Notes under the pieces: model-generated
Told to the model about the DNA's origin: nothing
Database searches by the model: none
Seen by the model: only the letters and a program-made list of their open reading frames with translations
Program-made: the position numbers and the translations under genes
NCBI RefSeq assembly: GCF_900250115.1
Contig: NZ_LT984804.1
Location: 2,619,301 to 2,683,300, forward strand
Direction: 5' to 3'
DNA length: 64,000 bases
From: Cupriavidus taiwanensis
Lineage (GTDB): Bacteria > Pseudomonadota > Gammaproteobacteria > Burkholderiales > Burkholderiaceae
In this document: piece after piece, positions 1-8,693 of the stretch
Layout of the letters: each line of letters opens with the position of its first letter
Position numbering within the stretch: the first letter of the stretch is position 1

Positions 1-606
1 CTGCGCGTGCAACTCATATTCCTGGCGGAACTCCGCGCACTCCTTGTAGAAGCCGAACTCCGCCAGCAGCTCCGGGATGGTGCGGTTGGCAATATCGTCG
101 CGGTTGATCACCATCGACGTGGTCATGCCCGAGCGGCGCAGGTGGTGGTCGGTCAGCGCCGAGTTGGCCGACTGCATCGTATTGGCGAGCAGGTCCACCA
201 CCACGTAGGGCATGCCCTGCTCGGGCAACACATAACGCATGCGGCGCACCAGCCAGGGCAGCAGCACGCCGTCGCGGTTGCGCTGGTACAGCCAGCCGTC
301 GATGGCATCGCGCGACAGGTACGCGGCCAGCCCCGCCACCAGCTGGTCCAGCGCCGGAATTACGCGCGCCTGCGGCGCGTTGTAGATATTGTCCAGCGCC
401 AGCATCTGAAACATCAGCGCGCGCTCGTTCTGCGTCTTGCTGAGCGTATAGAGCGAACTGAGCGCGTGCGCGTCGAACAGCTTGCTCGATACCAGCATAT
501 TGCCGTGGCACACGCCATGCTGCTGCAGTTGGCGGGCCAGCGGCGACCCGTTCTCGATCAGCGCCAGCAAGGGGTGGATCAGCGCCTCCGGAATCTCGAA
601 ATCCAT
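1..606 (-). CDS. Unidentified protein, 5' part only (cut by window edge)
   Basis: An open frame runs from an ATG at 606 off the left edge with no stop, giving at least 202 residues. It starts MDFEIPEALIHPLLALIENG, and a purine-rich GGGAG lies about 10 bases before the ATG. The product is soluble and leucine- and alanine-rich, with no signal peptide and no membrane segment. It contains a helical stretch near residues 75-130 and the segment NRDDIANRTIPELLAEFGFY near 170-190. I do not recognise the family from this part. It is transcribed on the same strand as the operon to its right, 52 bases beyond the hydrolase at 659-1333, so it could be a distal operon member. Confidence 0.6.
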   Translation of the reverse strand, partial: MDFEIPEALIHPLLALIENGSPLARQLQQHGVCHGNMLVSSKLFDAHALSSLYTLSKTQNERALMFQMLALDNIYNAPQARVIPALDQLVAGLAAYLSRDAIDGWLYQRNRDGVLLPWLVRRMRYVLPEQGMPYVVVDLLANTMQSANSALTDHHLRRSGMTTSMVINRDDIANRTIPELLAEFGFYKECAEFRQEYELHAQ

Positions 607-658
607 GTACCGCACTCCCGTTCAATGGCGTGGCCGCGCCGGCCAGCGCGCCTGGGTT

Positions 659-1333
659 TCACTGCAGGAAGAAATCGATCGCGCGCTCGACCACCGGCCC
701 ATGGATGAGATGCGGCCCGTCGAACTCGACGTATTCCACGTCATAGCCCGCGGCGCGCAGCCTGGCCGCATGCGCGCGCCCGCTGGCAATGGGCAATTGC
801 TCATCAGCCAGACCATGCGCGACAAATACCCTGGGAACGCCGGTCTGCATGAACACCGACATGAAGCCGCCGGAGAACGCGATCACATGGCTGGCGATAT
901 CGCCATTGGTAATGCCGAGCGACAGCGCGTAGCTGGCGCCATCCGAAAATCCGGCAAAGGCCAGCCGCCGGGGATCGATGCGGTAGCGCGACGTCACCGC
1001 GGCCAGCGCCTGCTGCAGCCGCTGCAGGTCCGGCCCATTGCCGCCGATGACGATGTCCCAGGTGGGATAGAGCGAATGCGGCGCCAGCACCAGGAAGCGA
1101 TGCCGCTGCGCATGGGCTTCGAGATGCGGCAGGACTTTTTCGGGGAAGCCGCCGGCGCCGTGGAACATGACCATGAGGGGCACGGGAGCCTGGGATGCCA
1201 GCCGGTCCGGTACGAACAGCACGGCATCGCGTTCATCGGCCACGCCGAGCCGGTGGCGCCCGGCGGGCAGCGGTCCGGCGTGCGGCGCCGCGGCGGCAAA
1301 GGACATGCGGCCGAACAAGGACGGGTCGAGCAT
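659..1333 (-). CDS. Alpha/beta hydrolase (phospholipase/carboxylesterase type)
   Basis: The 224-residue cytoplasmic serine hydrolase carries an oxyanion-hole HGAGG at residues 58-62, the nucleophile elbow GFSDG with Ser130, HGLADEQLP with a probable Asp177, and a C-terminal His near 208-211. This is the layout of the phospholipase/carboxylesterase (PF02230-like) branch. An upstream in-frame start would add 31 Arg/Pro-rich residues that do not look like a fold, so the ATG giving MLDPSLFGRM is preferred. It follows the IclR gene after a 117-base gap that contains an inverted repeat at 1381-1399, so it may have its own regulated promoter. A role in cleaving an ester or thioester of the neighbouring pathway is inference. 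Confidence 0.82.
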   Translation of the reverse strand: MLDPSLFGRMSFAAAAPHAGPLPAGRHRLGVADERDAVLFVPDRLASQAPVPLMVMFHGAGGFPEKVLPHLEAHAQRHRFLVLAPHSLYPTWDIVIGGNGPDLQRLQQALAAVTSRYRIDPRRLAFAGFSDGASYALSLGITNGDIASHVIAFSGGFMSVFMQTGVPRVFVAHGLADEQLPIASGRAHAARLRAAGYDVEYVEFDGPHLIHGPVVERAIDFFLQ

Positions 1334-1380
1334 GGGCGTCTCCGGCGGGCGGCTTGGCGGCCGCACCAATATGGTGATAT

Positions 1381-1399
1381 TTTGTATATTACATACAAA
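1381..1399. promoter_or_regulatory. Perfect inverted repeat, candidate operator before hydrolase
   Basis: TTTGTAT-ATTAC-ATACAAA, with 7-base arms and a 5-base centre, lies 48-66 bases upstream of the hydrolase start at 1333 and downstream of the IclR stop. It is AT-rich in a GC-rich setting. Size and symmetry fit a dimeric repressor such as an IclR or GntR protein. Which protein binds is not shown by the sequence. Confidence 0.45.
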
Positions 1400-1450
1400 C
1401 ACCGTCCGGCGCCAGCGGAGCCGCATCCGGCTGCATCGATGGATCGACGC

Positions 1451-2254
1451 CTATGCTTCCCGCGCCACCCGCTCCTGTATTGCGGCTGCAAGCTTCATCA
1501 GGGGCCCCGCGAGGGCCGCCTCGACCGCGGCGGGATCCAGCGGCGTGGCGACGCTTACGTTCAGCACATGGACGGCATAGCCCTCGAAGCGCATCGGTGC
1601 CGCGATGGCCACGACCTGAGGCTGCCATGACGCGACGCAGTAGCCTTTCGCATGCACCGAGGCCACCGCGGCCTCGATTTGCCGGCGCAGCGCTTCCCAG
1701 CCCCGGCCGCGGTTCTTGTCGGCCAGGGCTCGCATCATCGCGCTGAAAGCAGCGGGGGACAGCGTTGCAAGGTGCGCGCGGCCAAGGGAGGTCAGCGCCA
1801 TCGGGATGCGCTGCCCGCTCACCACCGTGCGCAGCGACTGGCGCCGGTTGTAGCGGAACGACTCGAGGTAGACCATCTCGTCGGCCTCGGCCACCGCCAG
1901 TCCGACATTGATGCGGTGCTGCATCGCGACCTCGACCATCATCGGCGTCGCGATCTTGAGCACCTGCGAGCTGTCGCGCATCGCATGCGCCATGCAGAGG
2001 ACCGGAACACCCAGGCGGTAGGCCCGCGCTTTCGGGATGTACTCGAGCATGCCGGTCTCGACCAGCGATTGCGTCAGGCGGCTGACCGTGGAGCGCGACA
2101 GGCCGGTACGCTCGGCGATCTCGCTGTTGCCGAGCACGGGCGAGCCGGCACGGAAGGCACGCAGCACGGCAATGCCACGTTCGAGCGAGCGGTTAGGCGT
2201 GGCCTTGCCCTGGCCGGGCTTGATCCGTTCGGCGTTGACGATGCTGTTTGCCAT
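1451..2254 (-). CDS. IclR-family transcriptional regulator
   Basis: This 267-residue protein has the IclR layout. An N-terminal winged helix-turn-helix spans about residues 22-80 (RSLERGIAVLRAF, then SEIAERTGLSRSTVSRLTQSL). A C-terminal effector domain runs from about 95, with LESFRYN, GQRIPMALTSLGRAHLA and a late GYCVASWQP segment. The start at 2254 (MANSIVNAERI) is preferred, because an upstream in-frame start only adds a low-complexity Arg/Pro-rich extension. It lies between the MmgE/PrpD gene and the hydrolase on the same strand. As is usual for IclR proteins in catabolic operons, it probably controls the run 8543-659 in response to an aromatic or acid effector. The effector is unknown. 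Confidence 0.9.
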   Translation of the reverse strand: MANSIVNAERIKPGQGKATPNRSLERGIAVLRAFRAGSPVLGNSEIAERTGLSRSTVSRLTQSLVETGMLEYIPKARAYRLGVPVLCMAHAMRDSSQVLKIATPMMVEVAMQHRINVGLAVAEADEMVYLESFRYNRRQSLRTVVSGQRIPMALTSLGRAHLATLSPAAFSAMMRALADKNRGRGWEALRRQIEAAVASVHAKGYCVASWQPQVVAIAAPMRFEGYAVHVLNVSVATPLDPAAVEAALAGPLMKLAAAIQERVAREA

Positions 2255-2386
2255 GACGCGTAAGCGCTGCCTGCCACCATTGGGTCGGACGGCGGCATCC
2301 GGCCAACGGTCCCGCGGCCAGCCGCCTTGGGACACCGTACCATACCTCGGCAGCGAATCGGGCCGCCGGGACTGGGCCAGACAGCA

Positions 2387-3721
2387 TCAGCCAGGCAGCA
2401 CGGCCGCCGGCGCCGTCTCGACGCGCCAGATCTTCTGCGCCAGCCGGCGCGCGCCATCGGCGCCGATCACCGGCGACGCCAGTTCGATCAGCTTGCCGTC
2501 GAGGTCCGCGTCGGTCAGCGGCTCCTCCGGATCGCCCTTGCGATTCGGCTGCAGGTAGTGCGCCGTGGCTCCGTCCATGGTTTCGATCTCCACCCTCGCT
2601 GCGCGCCTGCCGGGAAACCAGGCATCGAGTTCGGGGTCGACCGCCACCGTCATGCAGTCCATCAGCCGCCGCGTCTCGCCATCCCGCAGCCGTTCCGGCG
2701 TGTAGGCCGACAGGCGCACGCTGCCGTGCACCAGCGCCGCGGCGACGATGAACCTGAGGCTGAACTTGGCTTCGTTCTCGCTCCTGGGATCGGGATAGCA
2801 GGCGATATCCAGCGCCGGACGATAGGTGGCGACGCGGATGCGGCGGATCTGGGCGGCCTCGATGCCGAGCTGCGCTTTCAGCGCCAGCGCGCCGTCGATG
2901 GCCGCGAAGGTATGGCCGCAGCCGATGTGGTTCTTGAAGGTGAGCCGGCAAACATGGAAGTCTTGCCCGAGCGTCGACGCCAGCCCGCTCCAGTCGGGGC
3001 CATCCGACATCGCGCGACCCATGCCGGTCGCGCCATCGAGCACATCGAGCGAACCGGTGATGCCGGCCATGGCGGCGCGCGCGGCGAGCAGCCCGCCCTC
3101 CGCGGCGCGGCCCGCATGCAGCGGCTTGGACATCGAGTCCATGCGGAACGCCTGCTGCAATCCCGCGGCAAACGTCGCCGCGGTCGCCAGCGCATGGGCA
3201 AGCTGCGCCTCGCTCGCGCCATGGACGAACGCCGCGGCTGCCGCCGCGCCGAAGGTGCCGACGGTGGCGGTGCTGTGCCAGAAGCGATAGTGCGCCCGGC
3301 CCAGCACCACGCCGATGCGCGTCGACACTTCATAGCCAACCACGATGGCCTTGAGCAGCATCTCGCCGCTGGCACCCGCGTCCTGTGCGGCCGCCATGGC
3401 GGCCGCAATGGTCGCGGCGCCAGGGTGGTACATCGCGTCGCGGAAGCTGTCGTCGATCTCGGCAGCGTGGGCGGCGGCGCCATTGAGCAGCGCCGCGGCG
3501 CGCGCGGTGGCACGTTGTCCCATCGGCAGCATGGCGTTGCCGCGGCCCAGCTCTTCCGCCAGCACGCGCTGCAGGCGCTGGACCGCGTCGGTGCCGACGC
3601 CGGGGTACAGCGCCGCGTGCCAGTCGACGAGGGCGCGCTTCGCATGATGCATCACCTCGGCGGGCAGCGGCCCGGCCTGGATCATGCCGAAGAAGGGCCC
3701 GAAGGCCTCGGTTGCATGCAA
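2387..3721 (-). CDS. MmgE/PrpD-family protein (2-methylcitrate dehydratase-like)
   Basis: The product is about 444 residues. Family traits include ALLNGAAAHAAEIDDSFRDA, GATIAAAMAAAQ, the central GYEVSTRIGVVLGRAHYRFWHSTATVGTFGAAAA region and KNHIGCGHTFAAIDGAL. MmgE/PrpD members dehydrate or isomerise tricarboxylate-like acids, and PrpD acts on 2-methylcitrate. No ATG fits the N-terminus. A TTG at 3721 has GAGGAG six bases upstream, overlapping the end of the preceding gene, and gives a product starting at LHATEAFGPFFG, so TTG is chosen. The start lies 10 bases after the hydrolase stop, indicating translational coupling. The substrate is unknown. The CoA-ligase and hydratase neighbours suggest an acid intermediate. 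Confidence 0.82.
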   Translation of the reverse strand: MHATEAFGPFFGMIQAGPLPAEVMHHAKRALVDWHAALYPGVGTDAVQRLQRVLAEELGRGNAMLPMGQRATARAAALLNGAAAHAAEIDDSFRDAMYHPGAATIAAAMAAAQDAGASGEMLLKAIVVGYEVSTRIGVVLGRAHYRFWHSTATVGTFGAAAAAAFVHGASEAQLAHALATAATFAAGLQQAFRMDSMSKPLHAGRAAEGGLLAARAAMAGITGSLDVLDGATGMGRAMSDGPDWSGLASTLGQDFHVCRLTFKNHIGCGHTFAAIDGALALKAQLGIEAAQIRRIRVATYRPALDIACYPDPRSENEAKFSLRFIVAAALVHGSVRLSAYTPERLRDGETRRLMDCMTVAVDPELDAWFPGRRAARVEIETMDGATAHYLQPNRKGDPEEPLTDADLDGKLIELASPVIGADGARRLAQKIWRVETAPAAVLPG

Positions 3722-3731
3722 GATGGTCTCC

Positions 3732-4580
3732 TCAGCCGGCTTGCGCCGGCGTGCCGGGGGACTGCTGCAGCCAGTCCTGCAACAGTGCGTTGATTGGCTC
3801 GTGGGCCTCGTACTGGACCCAGTGCCCGGCGCCGGGCACCACGCTGACCCGGACTGGCGGCGCATCGGCCGAGGCGCCGCGCGAGTCGCGCGCGATTGCG
3901 GCAATCGATGCGGGCGACATGGTGACATCGGCTTCGCCCCAGATCATCCATACCGGCCCCGCAAACCGCGCCAGCGCCTGCTGCAGTCCGCCGCCGCGCG
4001 AGAGCGACTTGCTGTGGAAGCGCGTCGCGCGACAGGCACGAGTGTGGATAGCCACCGCTTCACTGTCGATCGCGGCCGGATCGGCGATCATGAAGGCCGC
4101 CAGGTTGTGGCGCATGGCCTCGGCAAGCGCAAGCGGGTCCGCGCAGCGGCGCCAGTCGGCCAGCGCCGCCGTCATCCGGCGCGGACCGCCGTGGCCCGCC
4201 GGCCCGAGCAATGCCAGGCGGCCGACTTCGATAGCGTCAGGGCCATCATGGATGGCGAGATGTGCCGCCACCAGCGCGCCGAAGGAAAATCCCACCACGT
4301 CGATACGGCCGGGCATCAACTGCGCCAGGGACCGGGCCAGGACATCGGTCAGCCCCGGCAGGTCGGCGCGCGGCGCCGCACCCGACTCGCCAAAGCCCGG
4401 CAGGTCCGGCACCAGCAGCCGCCGGTGGCGCGACCACGGCCCGATATTGCGGGCCCAGTGCTGCCAGTTGCCATGGCCGCCATGCAGCAGCACCGTTGCC
4501 GGACCGTCGCCGAGGCTGCGCCAGACGACGTCGCAGCCATCGATCGAAGTCACCAGCACATCCTCGCGCCCGTTGCCCAT
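3732..4580 (-). CDS. Alpha/beta-fold hydrolase
   Basis: The 282-residue hydrolase has a complete predicted catalytic triad: Ser99 in GFSFG, Asp218 in WGEADVT and His253 in GAGHW. The oxyanion loop is HGGHGNW from residue 33, and PDLPGFGESG at 58-67 is typical of the family. No signal peptide is present. The gene lies 12 bases downstream of the acyl-CoA synthetase stop and 10 bases upstream of the TTG of the MmgE/PrpD gene, so it is an operon member. Relatives include ring-fission product (C-C bond) hydrolases and esterases. The sequence alone does not decide between them. Confidence 0.87.
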   Translation of the reverse strand: MGNGREDVLVTSIDGCDVVWRSLGDGPATVLLHGGHGNWQHWARNIGPWSRHRRLLVPDLPGFGESGAAPRADLPGLTDVLARSLAQLMPGRIDVVGFSFGALVAAHLAIHDGPDAIEVGRLALLGPAGHGGPRRMTAALADWRRCADPLALAEAMRHNLAAFMIADPAAIDSEAVAIHTRACRATRFHSKSLSRGGGLQQALARFAGPVWMIWGEADVTMSPASIAAIARDSRGASADAPPVRVSVVPGAGHWVQYEAHEPINALLQDWLQQSPGTPAQAG

Positions 4581-4592
4581 GGCGGGATCCCG

Positions 4593-6695
4593 TCAACGCT
4601 TGTCATTGCCGGCCAGCACCGCCACCCCGTCGGCCGCCACTACGCCCTGCCCTTCGGGCAGCACGAACAAGGGATTGATCTCCGCCTCGACGAGCCGGTC
4701 GCCAAGCGTGGCGACCATGCGCGAAAACGCGACGATGGCATCGGCCAACGCGTCCACATCTGCCCGCGGGCGGCCGCGGAAGCCCCGCAGCAAAGGCGCG
4801 GTCTTCAGGCGCGCGATCATCTCCAGCGCGGCCTCGCGCGTCAGTCCGCGCGCCCCTGGCAGCAGCCGCAGCGTGGTATCGCCGAACAATTCCGCGGTCA
4901 CGCCACCCATGCCGAGCAGGATCGCGGTACCGAGCGCATCGCGGTGCATGCCGACCATGACTTCGACGCCGCCCTTGACCATTTCCTGCAGCAGGAAGCG
5001 CCGCGGCGCGCTGCCCGTGGCAGCTTGCACGTCGCTTGCCATGCGCGTCAGCCGGCGCGCCACCTCGGCCGGCGGGACATCGACGGCGACGCCACCGACA
5101 TCGCTCTTGTGGGTGATCTCGGCGGACAGGATCTTCAGCACGACATTGCCGCGGAAGGCCTGCGCTGCCGCCGTGGCCTCGTCGCCAGTTGCAACCACCA
5201 CCTCCTTTGCGACCGGTACGCCGAAGCCGGCGAACAGGCGCTTGGCCGCGGCTTCGTCGAGCGAGCCCGAGCCATAGGCCGCGAGATCCGGCAACGGCAG
5301 CGTGGGCGTCCCCGCCTCGTCGACCTCGCCCAGCCTGCCGGCGCGCAGCATCGCGTCGATCGCCACCGTGCAGGCTTCCGGCGCGGCAAACGCCGGCACG
5401 CCACGACGATTCAGCAGCGACGCGACTTCGGGCGCATGCGGGCTCACGTAGGCAATCACCGGCTTGTCGCTGCCCGGCAGGCAGTCGCGGATGGCATTGG
5501 CCATCAGGTCCGGCATGGCCAGGCTGGACGAGCCCACGATCACCGCGACCGCGTCATAGCTCGGGCTGTCGAGCAGGATGCGGATCGCGGCGCGCAGCAG
5601 ATCTGGCTGCAAGCCGGCGAGCGTCACATCGATCGGATTGCGGTCGAGCGCGGCGTGGTCGCCCTGCTGCAGCGCGCGCAGCTTCGCCGCGGTGGCTGCG
5701 TCCGGCGCCGGCGTCTCGAAGCCCGCTACGCCCAGGCTGTCGGAGACCAGCGTGCCGGCGCCGCCGGTCGAGGTCAGGATCGCAACGCGCTTGCCGCCCA
5801 GCTTGCGCCCGGTCGCCAGCGCGGCGGGCATGTCGAGCAGGTCCGCGAAGGTCTGCGCGCGCATCACGCCGACCTGCTCGAACAGCGCGTCGTACATGCG
5901 GTCCGCGCCGGCCAGCGCGCCGGTATGCGACACCGCGGCGCGCGCGCCGCTCTCGGAGCGGCCGATCTTGAACGCCACCACCGGCTTGCCGGCACGCGCC
6001 GCCTTCAGCGCCGCGCGCCGGAACGCTTCCGGATTGCGCACGCTCTCGACATACAACGCGATCACGCGGGTGGCCTCGTCATCGGCCAGGTAATCGATAA
6101 AGTCAGCGAGGTCCAGGTCGACTTCATTGCTGGTCGACACCAGCTTGGACAGGCCGATGCCGCGCGCCGCGGCGCGCGACAGCAACGCCCCGAGGATGCC
6201 GCCGCTTTGCGACACCACGCCGATGCTGCCAGCCGGAAACTGGTCCATCTCCAGCGCGCCGCTGGCCGACAGCGGGATGTTGTCGGTCAGGTTGACCAGG
6301 CCGATGGTATTGGGCCCCAGCAGGCGCATGCCGCCGGCCGCCTCGATCAGCTCGGCCTGGCGCCGCGCGCCCTCGGCGCCGGTCTCGGTGTAGCCGCTCG
6401 CCAGCACGATCGCCGCGCCCGCGCCGCGCGCCGCCAGCTCGCGCACCGCCAGGTGCGCGCGCTCGGCGCCCAGCAGCACGATGCCGACATCCGGCACTTC
6501 GGGCAGCGAGGCAATATCGGGATAGCAGCGCAGCCCGTCGATCGACTCGACCCTGGGATTGACCGGATAGATCGCCCCGCCGAAGCCATGCTTGCGCAGG
6601 TAGGAAACCGGACGGCCTGCGGTCTTGGCCGGATCGGCGGAAGCGCCGATCACGGCAACGCTGCGCGGCGTGACAAGTCGTTGGATCGCGTTCAT
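4593..6695 (-). CDS. Acyl-CoA synthetase, ADP-forming type (acetate-CoA ligase family)
   Basis: The 700-residue single-chain enzyme has an N-terminal CoA-binding domain (VAVIGASADPAKTAGRP from about residue 14) and succinyl-CoA ligase-like middle domains (SQSGGILGALLSRAAARGIG). A phosphohistidine-type loop (AAVSHTGALAGADRMYD) follows, and a C-terminal ATP-grasp domain includes VLKILSAEITHKSDVGGV. This is the ADP-forming acetyl-CoA synthetase fold, which joins an acid to CoA using ATP. The ATG at 6695 lies 4 bases past the enoyl-CoA hydratase stop. Extending upstream would only overlap that gene. With the hydratase next door it probably activates and processes a carboxylic acid. The acid is unknown. 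Confidence 0.9.
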   Translation of the reverse strand: MNAIQRLVTPRSVAVIGASADPAKTAGRPVSYLRKHGFGGAIYPVNPRVESIDGLRCYPDIASLPEVPDVGIVLLGAERAHLAVRELAARGAGAAIVLASGYTETGAEGARRQAELIEAAGGMRLLGPNTIGLVNLTDNIPLSASGALEMDQFPAGSIGVVSQSGGILGALLSRAAARGIGLSKLVSTSNEVDLDLADFIDYLADDEATRVIALYVESVRNPEAFRRAALKAARAGKPVVAFKIGRSESGARAAVSHTGALAGADRMYDALFEQVGVMRAQTFADLLDMPAALATGRKLGGKRVAILTSTGGAGTLVSDSLGVAGFETPAPDAATAAKLRALQQGDHAALDRNPIDVTLAGLQPDLLRAAIRILLDSPSYDAVAVIVGSSSLAMPDLMANAIRDCLPGSDKPVIAYVSPHAPEVASLLNRRGVPAFAAPEACTVAIDAMLRAGRLGEVDEAGTPTLPLPDLAAYGSGSLDEAAAKRLFAGFGVPVAKEVVVATGDEATAAAQAFRGNVVLKILSAEITHKSDVGGVAVDVPPAEVARRLTRMASDVQAATGSAPRRFLLQEMVKGGVEVMVGMHRDALGTAILLGMGGVTAELFGDTTLRLLPGARGLTREAALEMIARLKTAPLLRGFRGRPRADVDALADAIVAFSRMVATLGDRLVEAEINPLFVLPEGQGVVAADGVAVLAGNDKR

Positions 6696-6699
6696 GGTG

Positions 6700-7494
6700 T
6701 CAGGCCCTGGCTGCGGTCTTGTTGAGGAAGGCCAGCACGGACTCGCGGTGCTCGCTGCTGGTATAGCAGATGCCCTGTGCCTGGCTGCCCTGGGCGAAGA
6801 CCTGGTCGGCGGGCAGTTCAAAGGACTGGTTCATGATGCTCTTGCCCAGCGCGATCGCCGTAGCCGAGCCCCGGCTCAGTTCCGCCGCCCAGCCCAGCGC
6901 ATCGTCGATCAGCGCCTCGGGCTGGCTCAGGCGGTCGGCGATGCCAAGCGCCTTCGCTTCCTGCGCCTCGACCTTGCGGCCCGTGAAGACCAGTTCCTTT
7001 GCCGCCGCCAGCCCCACCCGGCGCGGCAGGAAATACATGCCGCCACCGTCCGGGATCAGGCCCCGGTTGATATAGGACCACGAGAACGACGCCGCTGCGG
7101 ACGCCAGCACGAAATCGCAGCACAGCGCGGTATCGGCACCCAGCCCTGCCGCGGCACCGTTGACCGCGGCAATGGTGGGCTTGGGCATGGTGTGCAGCAG
7201 CTTGACGGTGTGATGGACGCGCTGCTGGCGGCTCCAGCCGTTGAAGCCGACCTCGCCTTGCGGCGCATCCATGCGGCGCTGCATGCCGGCGACGTCGCCG
7301 CCGGCGCAGAAGCCCTTGCCGTTGCCGGTGAGCACCAGCGCGCGGATCGCCTTGTCCGCCGCCACCCGTTCCAGGGCATCGATGAATTCCGAGCGCATGT
7401 CGTCGCTCATGGCATTGCGCTTGTCGGGGCGGTTGAAGGCAAGCAGCGCAATGCCAGCTTCAAGCTTCAGTTCGATCAGGGAATAGTTGTCCAT
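6700..7494 (-). CDS. Enoyl-CoA hydratase/isomerase family protein
   Basis: The 264-residue crotonase-fold protein has ALLAFNRPDKRNAMS near the N-terminus, the CoA-binding oxyanion segment GNGKGFCAGGDVAGMQ and the second oxyanion strand KPTIAAVNGAAAGLGADTALCCDFVLAS. A C-terminal helical tail ends LAFLNKTAARA. Crotonases hydrate, isomerise or hydrolyse acyl-CoA thioesters. The residue aligned with the second catalytic Glu of hydratases cannot be assigned confidently by eye, so the exact reaction is open. It sits between the Bug receptor gene (59-base gap) and the acyl-CoA synthetase (4-base gap), consistent with a beta-oxidation-like step on the activated substrate. Confidence 0.9.
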   Translation of the reverse strand: MDNYSLIELKLEAGIALLAFNRPDKRNAMSDDMRSEFIDALERVAADKAIRALVLTGNGKGFCAGGDVAGMQRRMDAPQGEVGFNGWSRQQRVHHTVKLLHTMPKPTIAAVNGAAAGLGADTALCCDFVLASAAASFSWSYINRGLIPDGGGMYFLPRRVGLAAAKELVFTGRKVEAQEAKALGIADRLSQPEALIDDALGWAAELSRGSATAIALGKSIMNQSFELPADQVFAQGSQAQGICYTSSEHRESVLAFLNKTAARA

Positions 7495-7553
7495 GGTCTT
7501 GTCCGGTTCGATTCTTTTGCGTTCGGTGCGATCGGTCGTGTATGCGGTGGCGC

Positions 7554-8543
7554 TCAGTCGGCCGTGATGTTGGCGTCCCGGATCACCTTGCTCCAGCGCT
7601 GGCTCTCGGCCTTGACGTAGCGGCCGAACTCGTCTGGCGTGCCGCCACTGACGGCGAGGCCTTCCTGCTCGGCGCGCTTGCGGAAGGCATCGCTGTGCAC
7701 CGCCTTCTTCGCCGCGGCATTCAGCCGCGTGATCACCGCCGGTGGCGTGCCCGCCGGCACGAACAGGCCATACCAGCTATCCGCCGCGTAATTGGGCACG
7801 CCGCTTTCGGCGATCGTCGGCACCTTGCTCAGCGCCGGCGCCTGCGAGCGCTGCGCGGTCGTGACCGCCACCGCGCGCAGCTTGCCGCTCTCCAGGTGCG
7901 GCGCGACCGCGGCCGCCGTGGCGAACATCACATCGACCTGCCCGCCAAGCAGGTCCGTGATCGCCGGGCCGGCGCCACGGTAGGGAATGTGGTTCATGTC
8001 GACCCTGGCCATCTTCTTGAACAGCTCGCCGGCCAGGTGCGCCGAGGTCCCGGGGCCTTGCGAGGCGTAGTTGAGCTTGCCCGGTTTCGCCCTGGCGGCG
8101 GCGATCAGGTCCTGCACGGTCTTGATGGCGCTGTCCGGCTTCACCACCAGCACGTTGGGAGAGCGGCCCACCAGCATCACCGGCGCGAAGGCCTTCTCCG
8201 TATCGAACGGCAGCTTCTTGTGCAGGCTCGGGTTGACCGCGTGAGCCATGGTCGCCATCACCAGCGTGTACCCGTCTGGCGCGCTCTTGGCCACCGCATC
8301 GGTGCCGATGATGGTGCCCCCACCGGGCTTGTTCTCGACGACGACGGGCTGGCCCAGGTCCTCGCCCATGGTGATGCCCATCGCACGCGCCACCAGATCC
8401 GTGCCGCCGCCGGCAGCGAAAGGCACCACCATGCGAATTGGCTTGTCGGGAAAGGCTGCGAGCGCGGGCAAGGGCGCTGCCATCAGGCATGGGATGGCGG
8501 CCGAGGCAAGCCAGCGGAAGCGCCCGGTACGGAACAGATGCAT
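7554..8543 (-). CDS. Bug/TctC-family periplasmic solute-binding receptor
   Basis: The 329-residue protein has an N-terminal signal peptide (FRWLASAAIPCLMAAPLPALAA) followed by FPDKPIRMVVPFAAGGGTDLVARAMG, the hallmark of tripartite-tricarboxylate (Bug) receptors. Further family segments are GGGTIIGTDAVAKSAPDGYTL, MNHIPYRGAGPAITDLLGGQVDVMFA and AESGVPNYAADSWYGLFVPAGTP. It should bind a carboxylate in the periplasm. No TctA/TctB membrane subunits are nearby, as is common for the many orphan Bug genes of Burkholderiales. The ATG at 8543 precedes the signal peptide directly. It is first in the operon, so its ligand is probably the operon's substrate or a close relative. Confidence 0.93.
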   Translation of the reverse strand: MHLFRTGRFRWLASAAIPCLMAAPLPALAAFPDKPIRMVVPFAAGGGTDLVARAMGITMGEDLGQPVVVENKPGGGTIIGTDAVAKSAPDGYTLVMATMAHAVNPSLHKKLPFDTEKAFAPVMLVGRSPNVLVVKPDSAIKTVQDLIAAARAKPGKLNYASQGPGTSAHLAGELFKKMARVDMNHIPYRGAGPAITDLLGGQVDVMFATAAAVAPHLESGKLRAVAVTTAQRSQAPALSKVPTIAESGVPNYAADSWYGLFVPAGTPPAVITRLNAAAKKAVHSDAFRKRAEQEGLAVSGGTPDEFGRYVKAESQRWSKVIRDANITAD

Positions 8544-8653
8544 GCTGTGTCTCCTGGAACAAGTCGGAACGCCGCGGCCACCAGATTGCATGCACCGGGC
8601 GCGTTTCTTTGTTACAGGCAGCTTAGGCCCCGGCGGGCCGACGCACAGCCCCA

Positions 8654-8674
8654 CAATTCCACTGCATGGAATTG
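8654..8674. promoter_or_regulatory. Perfect inverted repeat, candidate operator of the Bug operon
   Basis: Arms CAATTCCA and TGGAATTG are separated by CTGCA, 111-131 bases upstream of the Bug receptor start. Arm length and spacing resemble operators of IclR-family proteins, and an IclR gene is in this operon. The binding protein is inferred. Confidence 0.5.
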
Positions 8675-8693
8675 GTGCTGTGCGTTAGGGGGT

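Noticed and set aside
3684..6725. Very long open frame on the plus strand (over 1000 codons)
   Set aside because: It is antisense to the hydrolase and acyl-CoA synthetase genes. It is rich in Arg, His and Gln, has no domain, and is explained by codon-position GC bias in high-GC DNA.
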